NCBI GenBank assembly: GCA_002428045.1 | Contig: DIZZ01000106.1 | Span: 161-14,565, forward strand | Direction: 5' to 3' | DNA from: Verrucomicrobia bacterium UBA6015 | GTDB lineage: Bacteria > Verrucomicrobiota > Kiritimatiellia > UBA8416 | DNA length: 14,405 nucleotides | In this document: positions 6,781 through 14,405 of the stretch, piece by piece | Numbering within the stretch: the stretch's first letter is position 1 | Layout: every line of letters begins with the position of its first letter | Notes under the pieces: model-generated | What the model was told of the DNA's origin: nothing | Database searches by the model: none | Seen by the model: only the letters and a program-made list of their open reading frames with translations | Program-made: the position numbers and the translations under genes

Positions 6781-6791
6781 TCCTGAAAGGA
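6781..6791 (+). promoter_or_regulatory. Mini-hairpin covering the dnaK ribosome binding site
   Basis: TCCT (6781-6784), loop GAA, AGGA (6788-6791): the right arm is the Shine-Dalgarno, eight bases before ATG 6800. The stem is four perfect pairs with a three-base loop. A second small stem, CACT/AGTG (6761-6764 with 6771-6774), lies at the predicted 5' end. These could tune translation of dnaK with temperature, but both are short and of low stability. Confidence 0.3.
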
Positions 6792-6799
6792 CGTGTAAT

Positions 6800-8740
6800 A
6801 TGGCAAAGGTATTGGGCATCGATTTGGGCACGACGAATTCGTGCATGTCGGTCATGGAGGGTGGCGAGCCGGTTGTGATTCCAAACGCCGAAGGGGCGCG
6901 TACGACGCCGTCTGTGGTGGCCTTTGCCAAGAATGGCGAGCGACTGGTAGGGCAGGCAGCCAAGCGCCAGGCGGTGACCAATCCGAAGCACACGATTTTC
7001 TCGATCAAGCGTTTCATGGGCCGGAAGTACGATGAAGTGGCGCATGAGATTGCGCTGGTTCCGTACCAGGTCGTCAAGGCTTCCAATGGCGATGCGCATG
7101 TGAAGATCGGCGACAAGACCTACTCGCCACCCGAGATTTCGTCCATGATCCTTCAGAAGCTCAAGACGGATGCGGAGCAATTCCTCGGAGACAAGATCAC
7201 GCAGGCGGTCATCACCGTGCCGGCCTATTTCAACGATAGCCAGCGTCAGGCCACCAAGGATGCGGGCAAGATTGCCGGCCTCGAAGTGCTCCGTATTATT
7301 AATGAGCCGACCGCTGCGTCGCTGGCCTATGGTCTTGATAAGAAGAAGGAAGAGAATATCGCGGTTTATGACTTCGGTGGTGGCACGTTCGATATCTCGA
7401 TCCTGGACATTGGCGATGGCGTGTTCGAGGTCAAGGCCACCAATGGCGATACGCATCTGGGTGGCGATGATCTGGACCAGGCGGTGATCGACTGGCTGGT
7501 CAATGAGTTCCGTCGTGAGCACGGGATCGACCTGTCCAAGGATAGCATGGCGTTGCAGCGGTTGAAAGAGGCGGCGGAGAAAGCCAAGTGCGAACTGTCC
7601 AGCGCGCAGCAGACCGATGTAAACCTGCCCTTCATCACCGCCGATTCCAGTGGCCCGAAGCATTTGAACGTGAATCTGTCCCGGTCGAAGCTCGAGCAAC
7701 TGACGGAGTCGCTGATTGCGAGGTCGCAGGATCCTTGTCGTGCCGCGCTGCGCGATTCGGGCATCAAGGACGTGGATGAAGTCATCTTGGTGGGGGGCAT
7801 GACGCGTATGCCGAAGATCCAGGAAACGGCCAAGGCGCTGTTTGGCAAGGAACCTCACAAGGGGGTCAATCCCGATGAGGTTGTGGCCATTGGTGCTGGC
7901 ATTCAGGGCGGCATTCTGGCGGGCGACGTCAAGGACGTACTGCTACTCGATGTAACGCCGCTTTCGCTGGGCATCGAGACGCTAGGCGGGGTGATGACCC
8001 CGTTGATCGAGCGCAATACAACAATTCCGACCAAGAAAAGCGAGATTTTCAGTACGGCAGCCGATAACCAGCCGGGTGTGGAAATCCATGTCCTGCAGGG
8101 CGAGCGCAAGATGGCTGGCGATAACAAGTCCATTGGCCGCTTCAAGCTCGATGGCATCCCGCCAGCCGCTCGCGGTGTTCCGCAGATCGAAGTCACCTTT
8201 GATATTGATGCCAACGGTATCCTGAATGTGTCTGCCAAGGATCTTGGCACGGGCAAGGTGCAGAAGATCACGATCACCGCGTCCAGCGGCTTGAGCGAGA
8301 CGGAGGTCAAGCGCATGGTTGAAGAGGCCGAGCGGCACGCTGGCGAGGACAAGGAGCGTCGCGAGGCGGTCGAAACCAAGAATATGGCCGAGAATCTGGC
8401 CTACCAGACCGAGAAGATGCTCAAGGAGCACGGCGACAAGCTGGATGCCACCAAGAAGTCAAGTGTGGAGGGTGCAATCCAGGCGCTCAAGACCTCGCTG
8501 GACAGCGGTTCGATATCGCAGATTAAGGAGAAGATGGAGGCCCTGAACACGCTGATGCAATCGCTCTCCCAGGAGATGTATGCCCATGCCCAGCCGTCCG
8601 GCAGCGAAGGGGCTGGCCATGCTGGCGGGAGCGCATCGTCAGAGCAGAAGGCCTCGTCATCGGCTGGCGAGAGTGGAAGCAAGGCGGACGGCGATGTGAT
8701 TGATGCCGACTTTGAAATGGTAGACGACGATAAGAAATGA
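6800..8740 (+). CDS. dnaK: Chaperone DnaK (Hsp70)
   Basis: At 646 residues this is a full-length Hsp70. It binds exposed hydrophobic segments of client proteins in an ATP cycle with DnaJ and GrpE in the cytoplasm. The nucleotide-binding domain shows GIDLGTTNS (6-14), K70, the INEPTAASLAYG block (168-178), DFGGGTFD (191-198, with T196 equal to the autophosphorylated threonine of E. coli) and the adenosine motif VGGMTRMP. The interdomain linker reads DVLLLDVTP. The substrate domain and helical lid follow, then a serine/glycine/alanine-rich tail and the typical acidic end DADFEMVDDDKK. ATG 6800 has AAAGGA eight bases upstream and begins at the family N-terminus. Neither grpE nor dnaJ is adjacent; groES and groEL follow instead. 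Transcription probably starts from the sigma-54-type site at 6734-6749. Confidence 0.98.
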   Translation: MAKVLGIDLGTTNSCMSVMEGGEPVVIPNAEGARTTPSVVAFAKNGERLVGQAAKRQAVTNPKHTIFSIKRFMGRKYDEVAHEIALVPYQVVKASNGDAHVKIGDKTYSPPEISSMILQKLKTDAEQFLGDKITQAVITVPAYFNDSQRQATKDAGKIAGLEVLRIINEPTAASLAYGLDKKKEENIAVYDFGGGTFDISILDIGDGVFEVKATNGDTHLGGDDLDQAVIDWLVNEFRREHGIDLSKDSMALQRLKEAAEKAKCELSSAQQTDVNLPFITADSSGPKHLNVNLSRSKLEQLTESLIARSQDPCRAALRDSGIKDVDEVILVGGMTRMPKIQETAKALFGKEPHKGVNPDEVVAIGAGIQGGILAGDVKDVLLLDVTPLSLGIETLGGVMTPLIERNTTIPTKKSEIFSTAADNQPGVEIHVLQGERKMAGDNKSIGRFKLDGIPPAARGVPQIEVTFDIDANGILNVSAKDLGTGKVQKITITASSGLSETEVKRMVEEAERHAGEDKERREAVETKNMAENLAYQTEKMLKEHGDKLDATKKSSVEGAIQALKTSLDSGSISQIKEKMEALNTLMQSLSQEMYAHAQPSGSEGAGHAGGSASSEQKASSSAGESGSKADGDVIDADFEMVDDDKK

Positions 8741-8747
8741 CGCAGGT

Positions 8748-8795
8748 ACGGGCGGCATGAGTAGGGCGTCCTGCTAATGCCACCCGTTTATGTTT
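8748..8795 (+). terminator. Long hairpin between dnaK and groES, terminator or attenuator
   Basis: Bases 8748-8765 pair with 8770-8787 around a GCGT loop: 18 stacked positions with two mismatches and one G-U pair. The outer arms are CGGGCGGCAT and ATGCCACCCG. TTTATGTTT follows directly. The position, eight bases after the dnaK stop, fits partial termination or protection of the dnaK mRNA 3' end, which would uncouple dnaK and groESL levels. The T run is imperfect, so efficient termination is uncertain. Confidence 0.6.
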
Positions 8796-8802
8796 AACAA
8801 AT

Positions 8803-8817
8803 GCCCGGGAATCGGGC
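8803..8817 (+). promoter_or_regulatory. Short hairpin in the groES leader
   Basis: GCCCG (8803-8807), loop GGAAT, CGGGC (8813-8817) form a perfect five-pair stem upstream of the groES ribosome binding site (AAGGGAG, 8824-8830). It could influence groES translation or mRNA stability. No convincing separate promoter for groES is visible nearby. Confidence 0.35.
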
Positions 8818-8840
8818 GAAAACAAGGGAGAAAAAGCAGG

Positions 8841-9128
8841 ATGAACATTAAGCCATTGGGAGATCGGGTACTGGTTAAGCCAGCCACGGAGGTCGAGGTC
8901 AAGAAGGGTGGGATTATTATCCCTGATAGCGCCAAGGAAAAGCCGCAGGAAGGCACTGTTGTTGCGATTGGAACGGGAAAGCTGGACGAACACGGCAAGC
9001 TCATCCCCTTCAACGTCAAGAAGGGTGATCGCGTGCTGATGCCCAAGTACGGCGGAACGGAAGTAAAGATTGATGATGTGGAGCACCAGATCATCCGCGA
9101 GGAAGATATCCTTGGCGTGATCAGCTAA
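8841..9128 (+). CDS. groES: Co-chaperonin GroES (Hsp10)
   Basis: This 95-residue protein is the lid of the GroEL folding chamber; seven subunits form the cap. It starts with the family signature NIKPLGDRVLVKP and has the mobile loop EVEVKKGGIIIPDSAKEKP, whose hydrophobic III tripeptide contacts GroEL. The ending DVEHQIIREEDILGVI is typical. The length equals the family norm. An upstream in-frame ATG (8790) would add 17 unrelated residues, so ATG 8841, ten bases after AAGGGAG, is chosen. groEL follows after 44 bases, forming the classical groESL pair, here placed directly downstream of dnaK. Confidence 0.98.
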   Translation: MNIKPLGDRVLVKPATEVEVKKGGIIIPDSAKEKPQEGTVVAIGTGKLDEHGKLIPFNVKKGDRVLMPKYGGTEVKIDDVEHQIIREEDILGVIS

Positions 9129-9172
9129 TCGGTATCGTAGGACTATAAAACGAAACAAAGGAGAGATATATA

Positions 9173-10825
<1,653 letters not shown>

Positions 10826-10839
10826 GCCTTTAATAAAGG

Positions 10840-10868
10840 TTGACTAACCGAGACGGGGCGCATATACT
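10840..10868 (+). promoter_or_regulatory. Sigma-70 type promoter of rpoZ, embedded in the groEL terminator
   Basis: TTGACT (10840-10845, 5 of 6) and TATACT (10863-10868, 5 of 6) are separated by exactly 17 bases, making this the best sigma-70 match in the window. The start would be near 10875, leaving about 25 bases of leader before the rpoZ TTG. The -10 box is the loop plus the first base of the right arm of the terminator hairpin (10853-10877), so the same bases serve both signals. Confidence 0.65.
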
Positions 10869-10886
10869 GCGCCCCGTTTCATTTAC
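10853..10886 (+). terminator. Intrinsic terminator after groEL
   Basis: ACGGGGCGCA (10853-10862) and TGCGCCCCGT (10868-10877) form a perfect ten-pair, GC-rich stem with a five-base loop (TATAC), followed by TTTCATTT. It lies 27 bases after the groEL stop. A smaller hairpin, CCTTT/AAAGG (10827-10831 with 10835-10839), precedes it. It probably ends most dnaK-groESL transcripts before rpoZ. Confidence 0.85.
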
Positions 10887-10899
10887 TTCTGGAGGCGAC

Positions 10900-11124
10900 T
10901 TGAATATAAATCTGATTAATGCGGCAAAGCTTGCGGTACCGAGCATTCCTGTGCTTATCAACATGGTGTCAAAACGTGTGCGTCAGCTCAATGCTGGCGA
11001 GCGTCCGCTGGTCAAGCCGGCTGTCGGTGAAGAAAAGGTAGACGTTGCCCTGCGAGAAATCGCCGAGGGTAAACTCGGGTACGAGGCGGCAGCGATCGCT
11101 GAGCCTGATCCGATGTCGTTCTAG
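10900..11124 (+). CDS. rpoZ: RNA polymerase omega subunit RpoZ (TTG start)
   Basis: This 74-residue protein is the small omega subunit, which wraps the beta-prime C-terminus and helps assemble RNA polymerase; in many bacteria it forms part of a ppGpp site. The family pattern is clear: an N-terminal helix (NLINAAKLAVPS), LINMVSKRVRQLNAGERPLV at about 19-38 and the highly conserved DVALREIAEGKL (48-59). No ATG lies at the right place. TTG 10900 follows GGAGG (10891-10895) at a short four-base spacing and begins the fold, so it is chosen; the frame is open upstream only through the terminator hairpin. The gene has its own promoter at 10840-10868, and smpB follows after eight bases. Confidence 0.9.
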   Translation: MNINLINAAKLAVPSIPVLINMVSKRVRQLNAGERPLVKPAVGEEKVDVALREIAEGKLGYEAAAIAEPDPMSF

Positions 11125-11132
11125 TCGTTACC

Positions 11133-11594
11133 ATGGCGGAATCTGCCAATATTGCGACGAATCGCAAGGCTTACCACGATTACGAAGTTCTTGAGCATTG
11201 CGAGGCTGGGCTTGAACTTCGAGGGACGGAAGTCAAGTCGCTCCGTCTTGGTCAAGTCAGCATGGTGGGTGCCTATGTCCAGGTGACCGGTGGTGATGCC
11301 GTCGTTGTGGGCATGACCATCCAGCCCTATCTGTTCGGGAATCGCTTCAATCATGAAAGCAATCGACCTCGTCGGCTGCTGCTGCACAAGCGCGAGATCC
11401 TGAAACTCAAAGCCGATGTGGAGCAGCACGGACATACGCTGATCCCGTTAAGGCTCTATTTTCGTCGGCGCAGCGTGAAACTTGAACTGGGTGTTTGCCG
11501 GGGCAAGAAGCTTGTCGATAAACGCGAAACCATGAAGCAGAAAACCTCGGATCGTGAGTCGGCCAGGGCCATTCGCGCGGCGTCAAGGCGTTAG
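11133..11594 (+). CDS. smpB: SsrA-binding protein SmpB
   Basis: This 153-residue RNA-binding protein partners tmRNA in trans-translation: it places tmRNA in the empty A site of stalled ribosomes so that incomplete proteins are tagged for degradation. Recognisable blocks are NRKAYHDYEVLE near the N-terminus, GLELRGTEVKSLR (26-38), the QPYLFGNRFNHE segment, RKLLLHK-like PRRLLLHKREI and, at the end, the basic tail GKKLVDKRETMKQKTSDRE that folds in the decoding centre. The length is normal. It starts eight bases after rpoZ with little Shine-Dalgarno, so translation may be coupled to rpoZ. The tmRNA gene itself (ssrA) is not in this window. Confidence 0.97.
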   Translation: MAESANIATNRKAYHDYEVLEHCEAGLELRGTEVKSLRLGQVSMVGAYVQVTGGDAVVVGMTIQPYLFGNRFNHESNRPRRLLLHKREILKLKADVEQHGHTLIPLRLYFRRRSVKLELGVCRGKKLVDKRETMKQKTSDRESARAIRAASRR

Positions 11595-11639
11595 GTCCGT
11601 GGAGTGTGCGGTGAGTTTGTGTAGTTGGGAGTCAGAAAA

Positions 11640-12464
11640 ATGAAACATGCGTCGTTGAAGTTCCGTGCGGGGATTCCGGAGGCACGTCGGGTGGTCATCA
11701 AGATTGGCAGTCGGGTGCTGGTTCAGAAGACCGGTAGGCCGGATCGACGCCGTATGCTGCGTCTGATCGCGGATATTTCGGCGATTCGCAAGGCTGGGCA
11801 TGAGGTTGTGGTGATTACCTCCGGTGCCGTTGGCACAGGCATGGAGGCGCTGGGGATGAAAACTCGACCAGTCCTGCTGCCCGAAGTTCAGATGGCTGCG
11901 GCGGTCGGGCAGACGCGTTTGATGTCGCGGTATGATGAGATGTTCGGAGCCAAGGGCTTCAAGGTGGGGCAGGTTCTGCTAACTCACTCCGATTTCGAGC
12001 ACAAGGTCCGCCAGACCAACATCACTCGGACCATGGAAGCCCTGCTGCGCCATGGCGTGATTCCGATCATCAACGAAAATGACGTCGTCGCTGATGAAGA
12101 ACTCAAGGCCGATATGGCGTTCGGCGATAACGATTTCATGGCCGCCCTCGTGGTCAAGTTGATCCGCGCGGACCTGCTGATTATCCTGACCACGGTGGAT
12201 GGCCTGCGCGAACCGGCAGCGGGGGAGGGACGGACACGGCGTGTGCCTTTCCTTGATGACATTACGCCGCGCACGTTTGCGCTGGTCGGTGCGTCGGACT
12301 CCACGCTGTCGAAGGGTGGCATGGGATCCAAGCTGCGGGCGGCGCAGACCGCTGCCAAGGCGGGCTGCAGCGTGGTCATTGCCAACGGGTTGCTGTCCGG
12401 GACACTCGGCAAGGTGATGGCTGGCGACGACACCGGCACGATGGTGGTCGCCAGCGCACTCTGA
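11640..12464 (+). CDS. proB: Glutamate 5-kinase ProB, short form without PUA domain
   Basis: This 274-residue kinase phosphorylates the gamma-carboxyl of glutamate, the first and usually feedback-regulated step of proline synthesis. The amino acid kinase fold is complete: VVIKIGS (18-24, with K21), ITSGAVGTGM, the glutamate/proline-binding INENDVV, FGDNDFMAALV, the TTVDGL turn and KGGMGSKLRAAQTA. The protein ends right after the kinase domain, whereas E. coli ProB (367 residues) has a C-terminal PUA domain, which is absent here. ATG 11640 follows GGGAG at eight bases; a TTG at 11625 is in frame but overlaps that signal. proA follows after 30 bases, so this is a proBA operon, probably transcribed with rpoZ-smpB since no terminator separates them. 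Confidence 0.97.
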   Translation: MKHASLKFRAGIPEARRVVIKIGSRVLVQKTGRPDRRRMLRLIADISAIRKAGHEVVVITSGAVGTGMEALGMKTRPVLLPEVQMAAAVGQTRLMSRYDEMFGAKGFKVGQVLLTHSDFEHKVRQTNITRTMEALLRHGVIPIINENDVVADEELKADMAFGDNDFMAALVVKLIRADLLIILTTVDGLREPAAGEGRTRRVPFLDDITPRTFALVGASDSTLSKGGMGSKLRAAQTAAKAGCSVVIANGLLSGTLGKVMAGDDTGTMVVASAL

Positions 12465-12494
12465 GGCGTTGCGGTAGGAATCTGGAGATAGGTT

Positions 12495-13751
12495 ATGGAT
12501 GTGCATGAAATGATGCTTGGGATGGGGCGGCAAGCGCTGGACGCCTCGCGTGATTTGGTGTTGTGCAATGCGCGCAAGAAAAATGTGATGCTTGAGGAAA
12601 TGGCGGAAGCGCTGGAGGCCCGCCGCCGCGAGATTACCGACGCCAACAATATTGACATTGAGGCTGCCAAGGCCGCCGGTCTGGCGTCCTCCCTGGTGGA
12701 CCGGCTGACGCTTAACTCGGCACGGCTGGATAGCATGATTGCCGGGGTGCGCGATGTGGCTGCACTGAAAGATCCGGTTGGCGATGTCATCAGCCGCTGG
12801 ATCCGTCCGAATGGTTTGGAGATCGTGAAGCAGCGGGTGCCGATCGGCGTTCTCGGGATTATCTACGAGTCGCGTCCGAATGTTACCGTGGATGCCGCCG
12901 TGCTTTGTCTGAAGACGTCCAATGCCGTCATCTTGCGGGGCGGCAAGGAATCGGCCCATACCAATGCGATACTCGCCGATATCCTTATCGAAAGCGGCAA
13001 ACGCAAGGGGATGCCTGAGCATGCCATCCAGTTGATCCGGACGCCTGATCACGAGGCGGTGCGGGAATTGGTGCAGCTTGAGGGACTCGTTGATCTGGTT
13101 ATTCCTCGTGGAGGGGAAGCCCTCATCCGGGCGGTGACCGAGCATGCCCGAGTTCCCGTGATCAAGCATTACAAGGGCGTGTGCCATACGTATGTCGATG
13201 AATCCGCTAATTTGGCCATGGCCTTGGCGATAGCAGAGAATGCCAAGTGTCAGCGTCCGGGCGTCTGCAATGCCATGGAAACGCTCTTGATTCATGAGGC
13301 GATTGCGCCGGCCTTCCTCCCCGCATTTGCTGCTCGTGTGGAACCGAGGGGTGTTCTTCTGCGAGGCGATACTGCGGCCCGGGCGATACTCCCGGCCATG
13401 CAGGTGGCGACCGAGCAGGACTGGTACGAGGAGTATTTGGATTTGCGGTTGGCGGTGCGGATTGTCTCCTCCGTTCGAGAGGCCGTGGCACACATCAATA
13501 CCTACGGTTCACATCACTCGGATGCCATCGTAACCGAGTCGGAGGCAGCCCAGAAGATCTTCATGCAGGAAGTGGATTCGGCGACAGTCTATGTCAATGC
13601 GTCGACCCGGTTCACGGATGGCTGCGAGTTCGGCATGGGTGCCGAGATCGGGATCAGCACCGATAAATTGCACGCCCGCGGGCCGATGGGGTTGGAGGAG
13701 CTGACCACCTATAAGTATCTGGTGCAAGGCAAAGGCCAGATCCGCGGGTAA
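12495..13751 (+). CDS. proA: Gamma-glutamyl phosphate reductase ProA
   Basis: This 418-residue NADPH-dependent enzyme of the aldehyde dehydrogenase superfamily reduces gamma-glutamyl phosphate to glutamate 5-semialdehyde, which cyclises towards proline. The length matches the family. Visible signatures: VPIGVLGIIYESRPNVT (115-131), LRGGKES (147-153), IPRGG (203-207), the catalytic cysteine C258 in QRPGVCNAMET, and near the end NASTRFTDGCEFGMGAEIGIST, followed by HARGPMGLEELTTYKY. GGAGA lies seven bases before ATG 12495. It is directly downstream of proB, whose labile product it uses, so co-expression makes sense. The last step (proC) is not in this window. Confidence 0.98.
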   Translation: MDVHEMMLGMGRQALDASRDLVLCNARKKNVMLEEMAEALEARRREITDANNIDIEAAKAAGLASSLVDRLTLNSARLDSMIAGVRDVAALKDPVGDVISRWIRPNGLEIVKQRVPIGVLGIIYESRPNVTVDAAVLCLKTSNAVILRGGKESAHTNAILADILIESGKRKGMPEHAIQLIRTPDHEAVRELVQLEGLVDLVIPRGGEALIRAVTEHARVPVIKHYKGVCHTYVDESANLAMALAIAENAKCQRPGVCNAMETLLIHEAIAPAFLPAFAARVEPRGVLLRGDTAARAILPAMQVATEQDWYEEYLDLRLAVRIVSSVREAVAHINTYGSHHSDAIVTESEAAQKIFMQEVDSATVYVNASTRFTDGCEFGMGAEIGISTDKLHARGPMGLEELTTYKYLVQGKGQIRG

Positions 13752-13768
13752 TCGAAGCGCTGCTCCTC

Positions 13769-14405
13769 ATGAACGATGCACGATCCATCATCTTATGTGT
13801 GGGCCTGTTTCCCGCCTTGCAACGAACACTCGAACTGGCGGCGTTGAATGTCGGCGGGGTGAGCCGGATCCGAAGCGTGACGGTGTCGACGGGCGGCAAG
13901 GCGGTCAACAGCGCCCGTGTGCTTCAAACGCTTGGCAACTTGCCGATGCTCTTCGGCTTTTCCGGCGGCGATTCGGGGCGCACCCTGGAACGGCTTATGG
14001 CGGAGGAGGGGCTGGCGCAATGCCTGGTGAAAGCCAGTGCGCCGGTCCGCCTGTGCCAGACCCTGCTGGCGGACAATGTGCATGACTTTACCGAACTGGT
14101 GGAGGAGGGGCCAGCCTTGCCGGCCGCTGACTGGCAGAGTCTTCAATGTTCGTTTGATGAGATGCTCGCTTGCAAACCCGTCTCCATGATCATCCTTGCT
14201 GGCTCGGTGCCTGCCTCTGCGCCAACGGCTATTTATGCGAATCTCTTGGCCAGTGCCTCCTCGCATGGGGTCCCGTGCCTTCTGGATACCAGTGGTCCCG
14301 CCCTTTTGAAGGCGCTTCCGCAGCGGCCTGCCTGGGTCAAGATCAATATGGCCGAATTGTTTGCTTCCGTGGGGCGTCCATGTCCACAGGATCATCTGGA
14401 TACTT
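13769..14405 (+). CDS. PfkB-family sugar-phosphate kinase (1-phosphofructokinase/LacC-like), truncated at the window edge
   Basis: 212 residues are visible and the frame is open to the right edge; the full protein would be expected at about 300-320 residues. It resembles the hexose-phosphate kinase branch of the PfkB (ribokinase-like) family, which includes 1-phosphofructokinase and tagatose-6-phosphate kinase. Signs are PALQRTLEL near the start, the substrate-binding TGGKAVNSARVLQTLG (41-56), TELVEEGP (108-115, compare the TEINEPGP of this group), ILAGSVP (142-148), LLDTSG (171-176) and KINMAEL (191-197, usually KPNxxEL). The catalytic GAGD motif would lie beyond the edge. The start ATG 13769 is 17 bases after proA and lacks a good Shine-Dalgarno. 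The true substrate is unknown, and a link to proline synthesis is not obvious. Confidence 0.85.
   Translation, partial: MNDARSIILCVGLFPALQRTLELAALNVGGVSRIRSVTVSTGGKAVNSARVLQTLGNLPMLFGFSGGDSGRTLERLMAEEGLAQCLVKASAPVRLCQTLLADNVHDFTELVEEGPALPAADWQSLQCSFDEMLACKPVSMIILAGSVPASAPTAIYANLLASASSHGVPCLLDTSGPALLKALPQRPAWVKINMAELFASVGRPCPQDHLDT

Noticed and set aside
6695..7858. 387-codon open frame antisense to dnaK
   Set aside because: No domain signature, composition typical of an antisense shadow, and dnaK is beyond doubt on the other strand.
11979..13493. 504-codon open frame antisense to proB and proA
   Set aside because: It crosses two certain genes, is His/Arg/Gln rich and shows no known motif.

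Overview
The window looks like a chromosomal segment from a GC-rich, Gram-negative, probably anaerobic or facultative bacterium. A LpxL/HtrB-type lipid A acyltransferase implies an outer membrane with LPS. An AhbC-like radical SAM enzyme is typical of anaerobes that make heme from siroheme. The DnaK and GroEL sequences remind me of the PVC group (Lentisphaerota, Kiritimatiellota, Verrucomicrobiota), but this taxonomic guess is from memory and only moderately supported. I see no insertion sequence, phage gene, CRISPR array, tRNA or rRNA.

Left part, minus strand (1-2058): a two-gene signalling operon and a small membrane-anchored protein. The operon is a stand-alone CheY-like receiver followed after 11 bases by a REC-REC-PAS sensor protein that runs off the left edge; its first receiver has lost the conserved lysine. 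The small protein (116 aa, one N-terminal membrane helix) I cannot name. Centre-left: a plus-strand aldo/keto reductase with a complete catalytic tetrad and an unusual C-terminal extension. It converges on a minus-strand operon and the two share a CTAG at their stop codons. That operon reads lpxL-like acyltransferase, then SDR oxidoreductase (ATGA overlap), then AhbC-like radical SAM protein (8-base gap).

Right part, plus strand (6800 to the end): dnaK, groES, groEL, rpoZ (omega), smpB, proB, proA and a truncated PfkB-family sugar kinase. These cover protein folding, RNA polymerase assembly, ribosome rescue and proline biosynthesis. The main regulatory signals are a near-perfect sigma-54 (-24/-12) promoter in front of dnaK where a sigma-32 or CIRCE/HrcA signal would be usual, a long hairpin between dnaK and groES, and a strong intrinsic terminator after groEL whose loop contains the -10 box of a consensus-like sigma-70 promoter for rpoZ.

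Most genes are housekeeping and their identification is secure. The points most worth following are the sigma-54 signal at dnaK, the superimposed terminator and promoter between groEL and rpoZ, and the ahbC-like gene standing alone in a lipid A acyltransferase/SDR operon. I found no clear previously undescribed multi-gene system.
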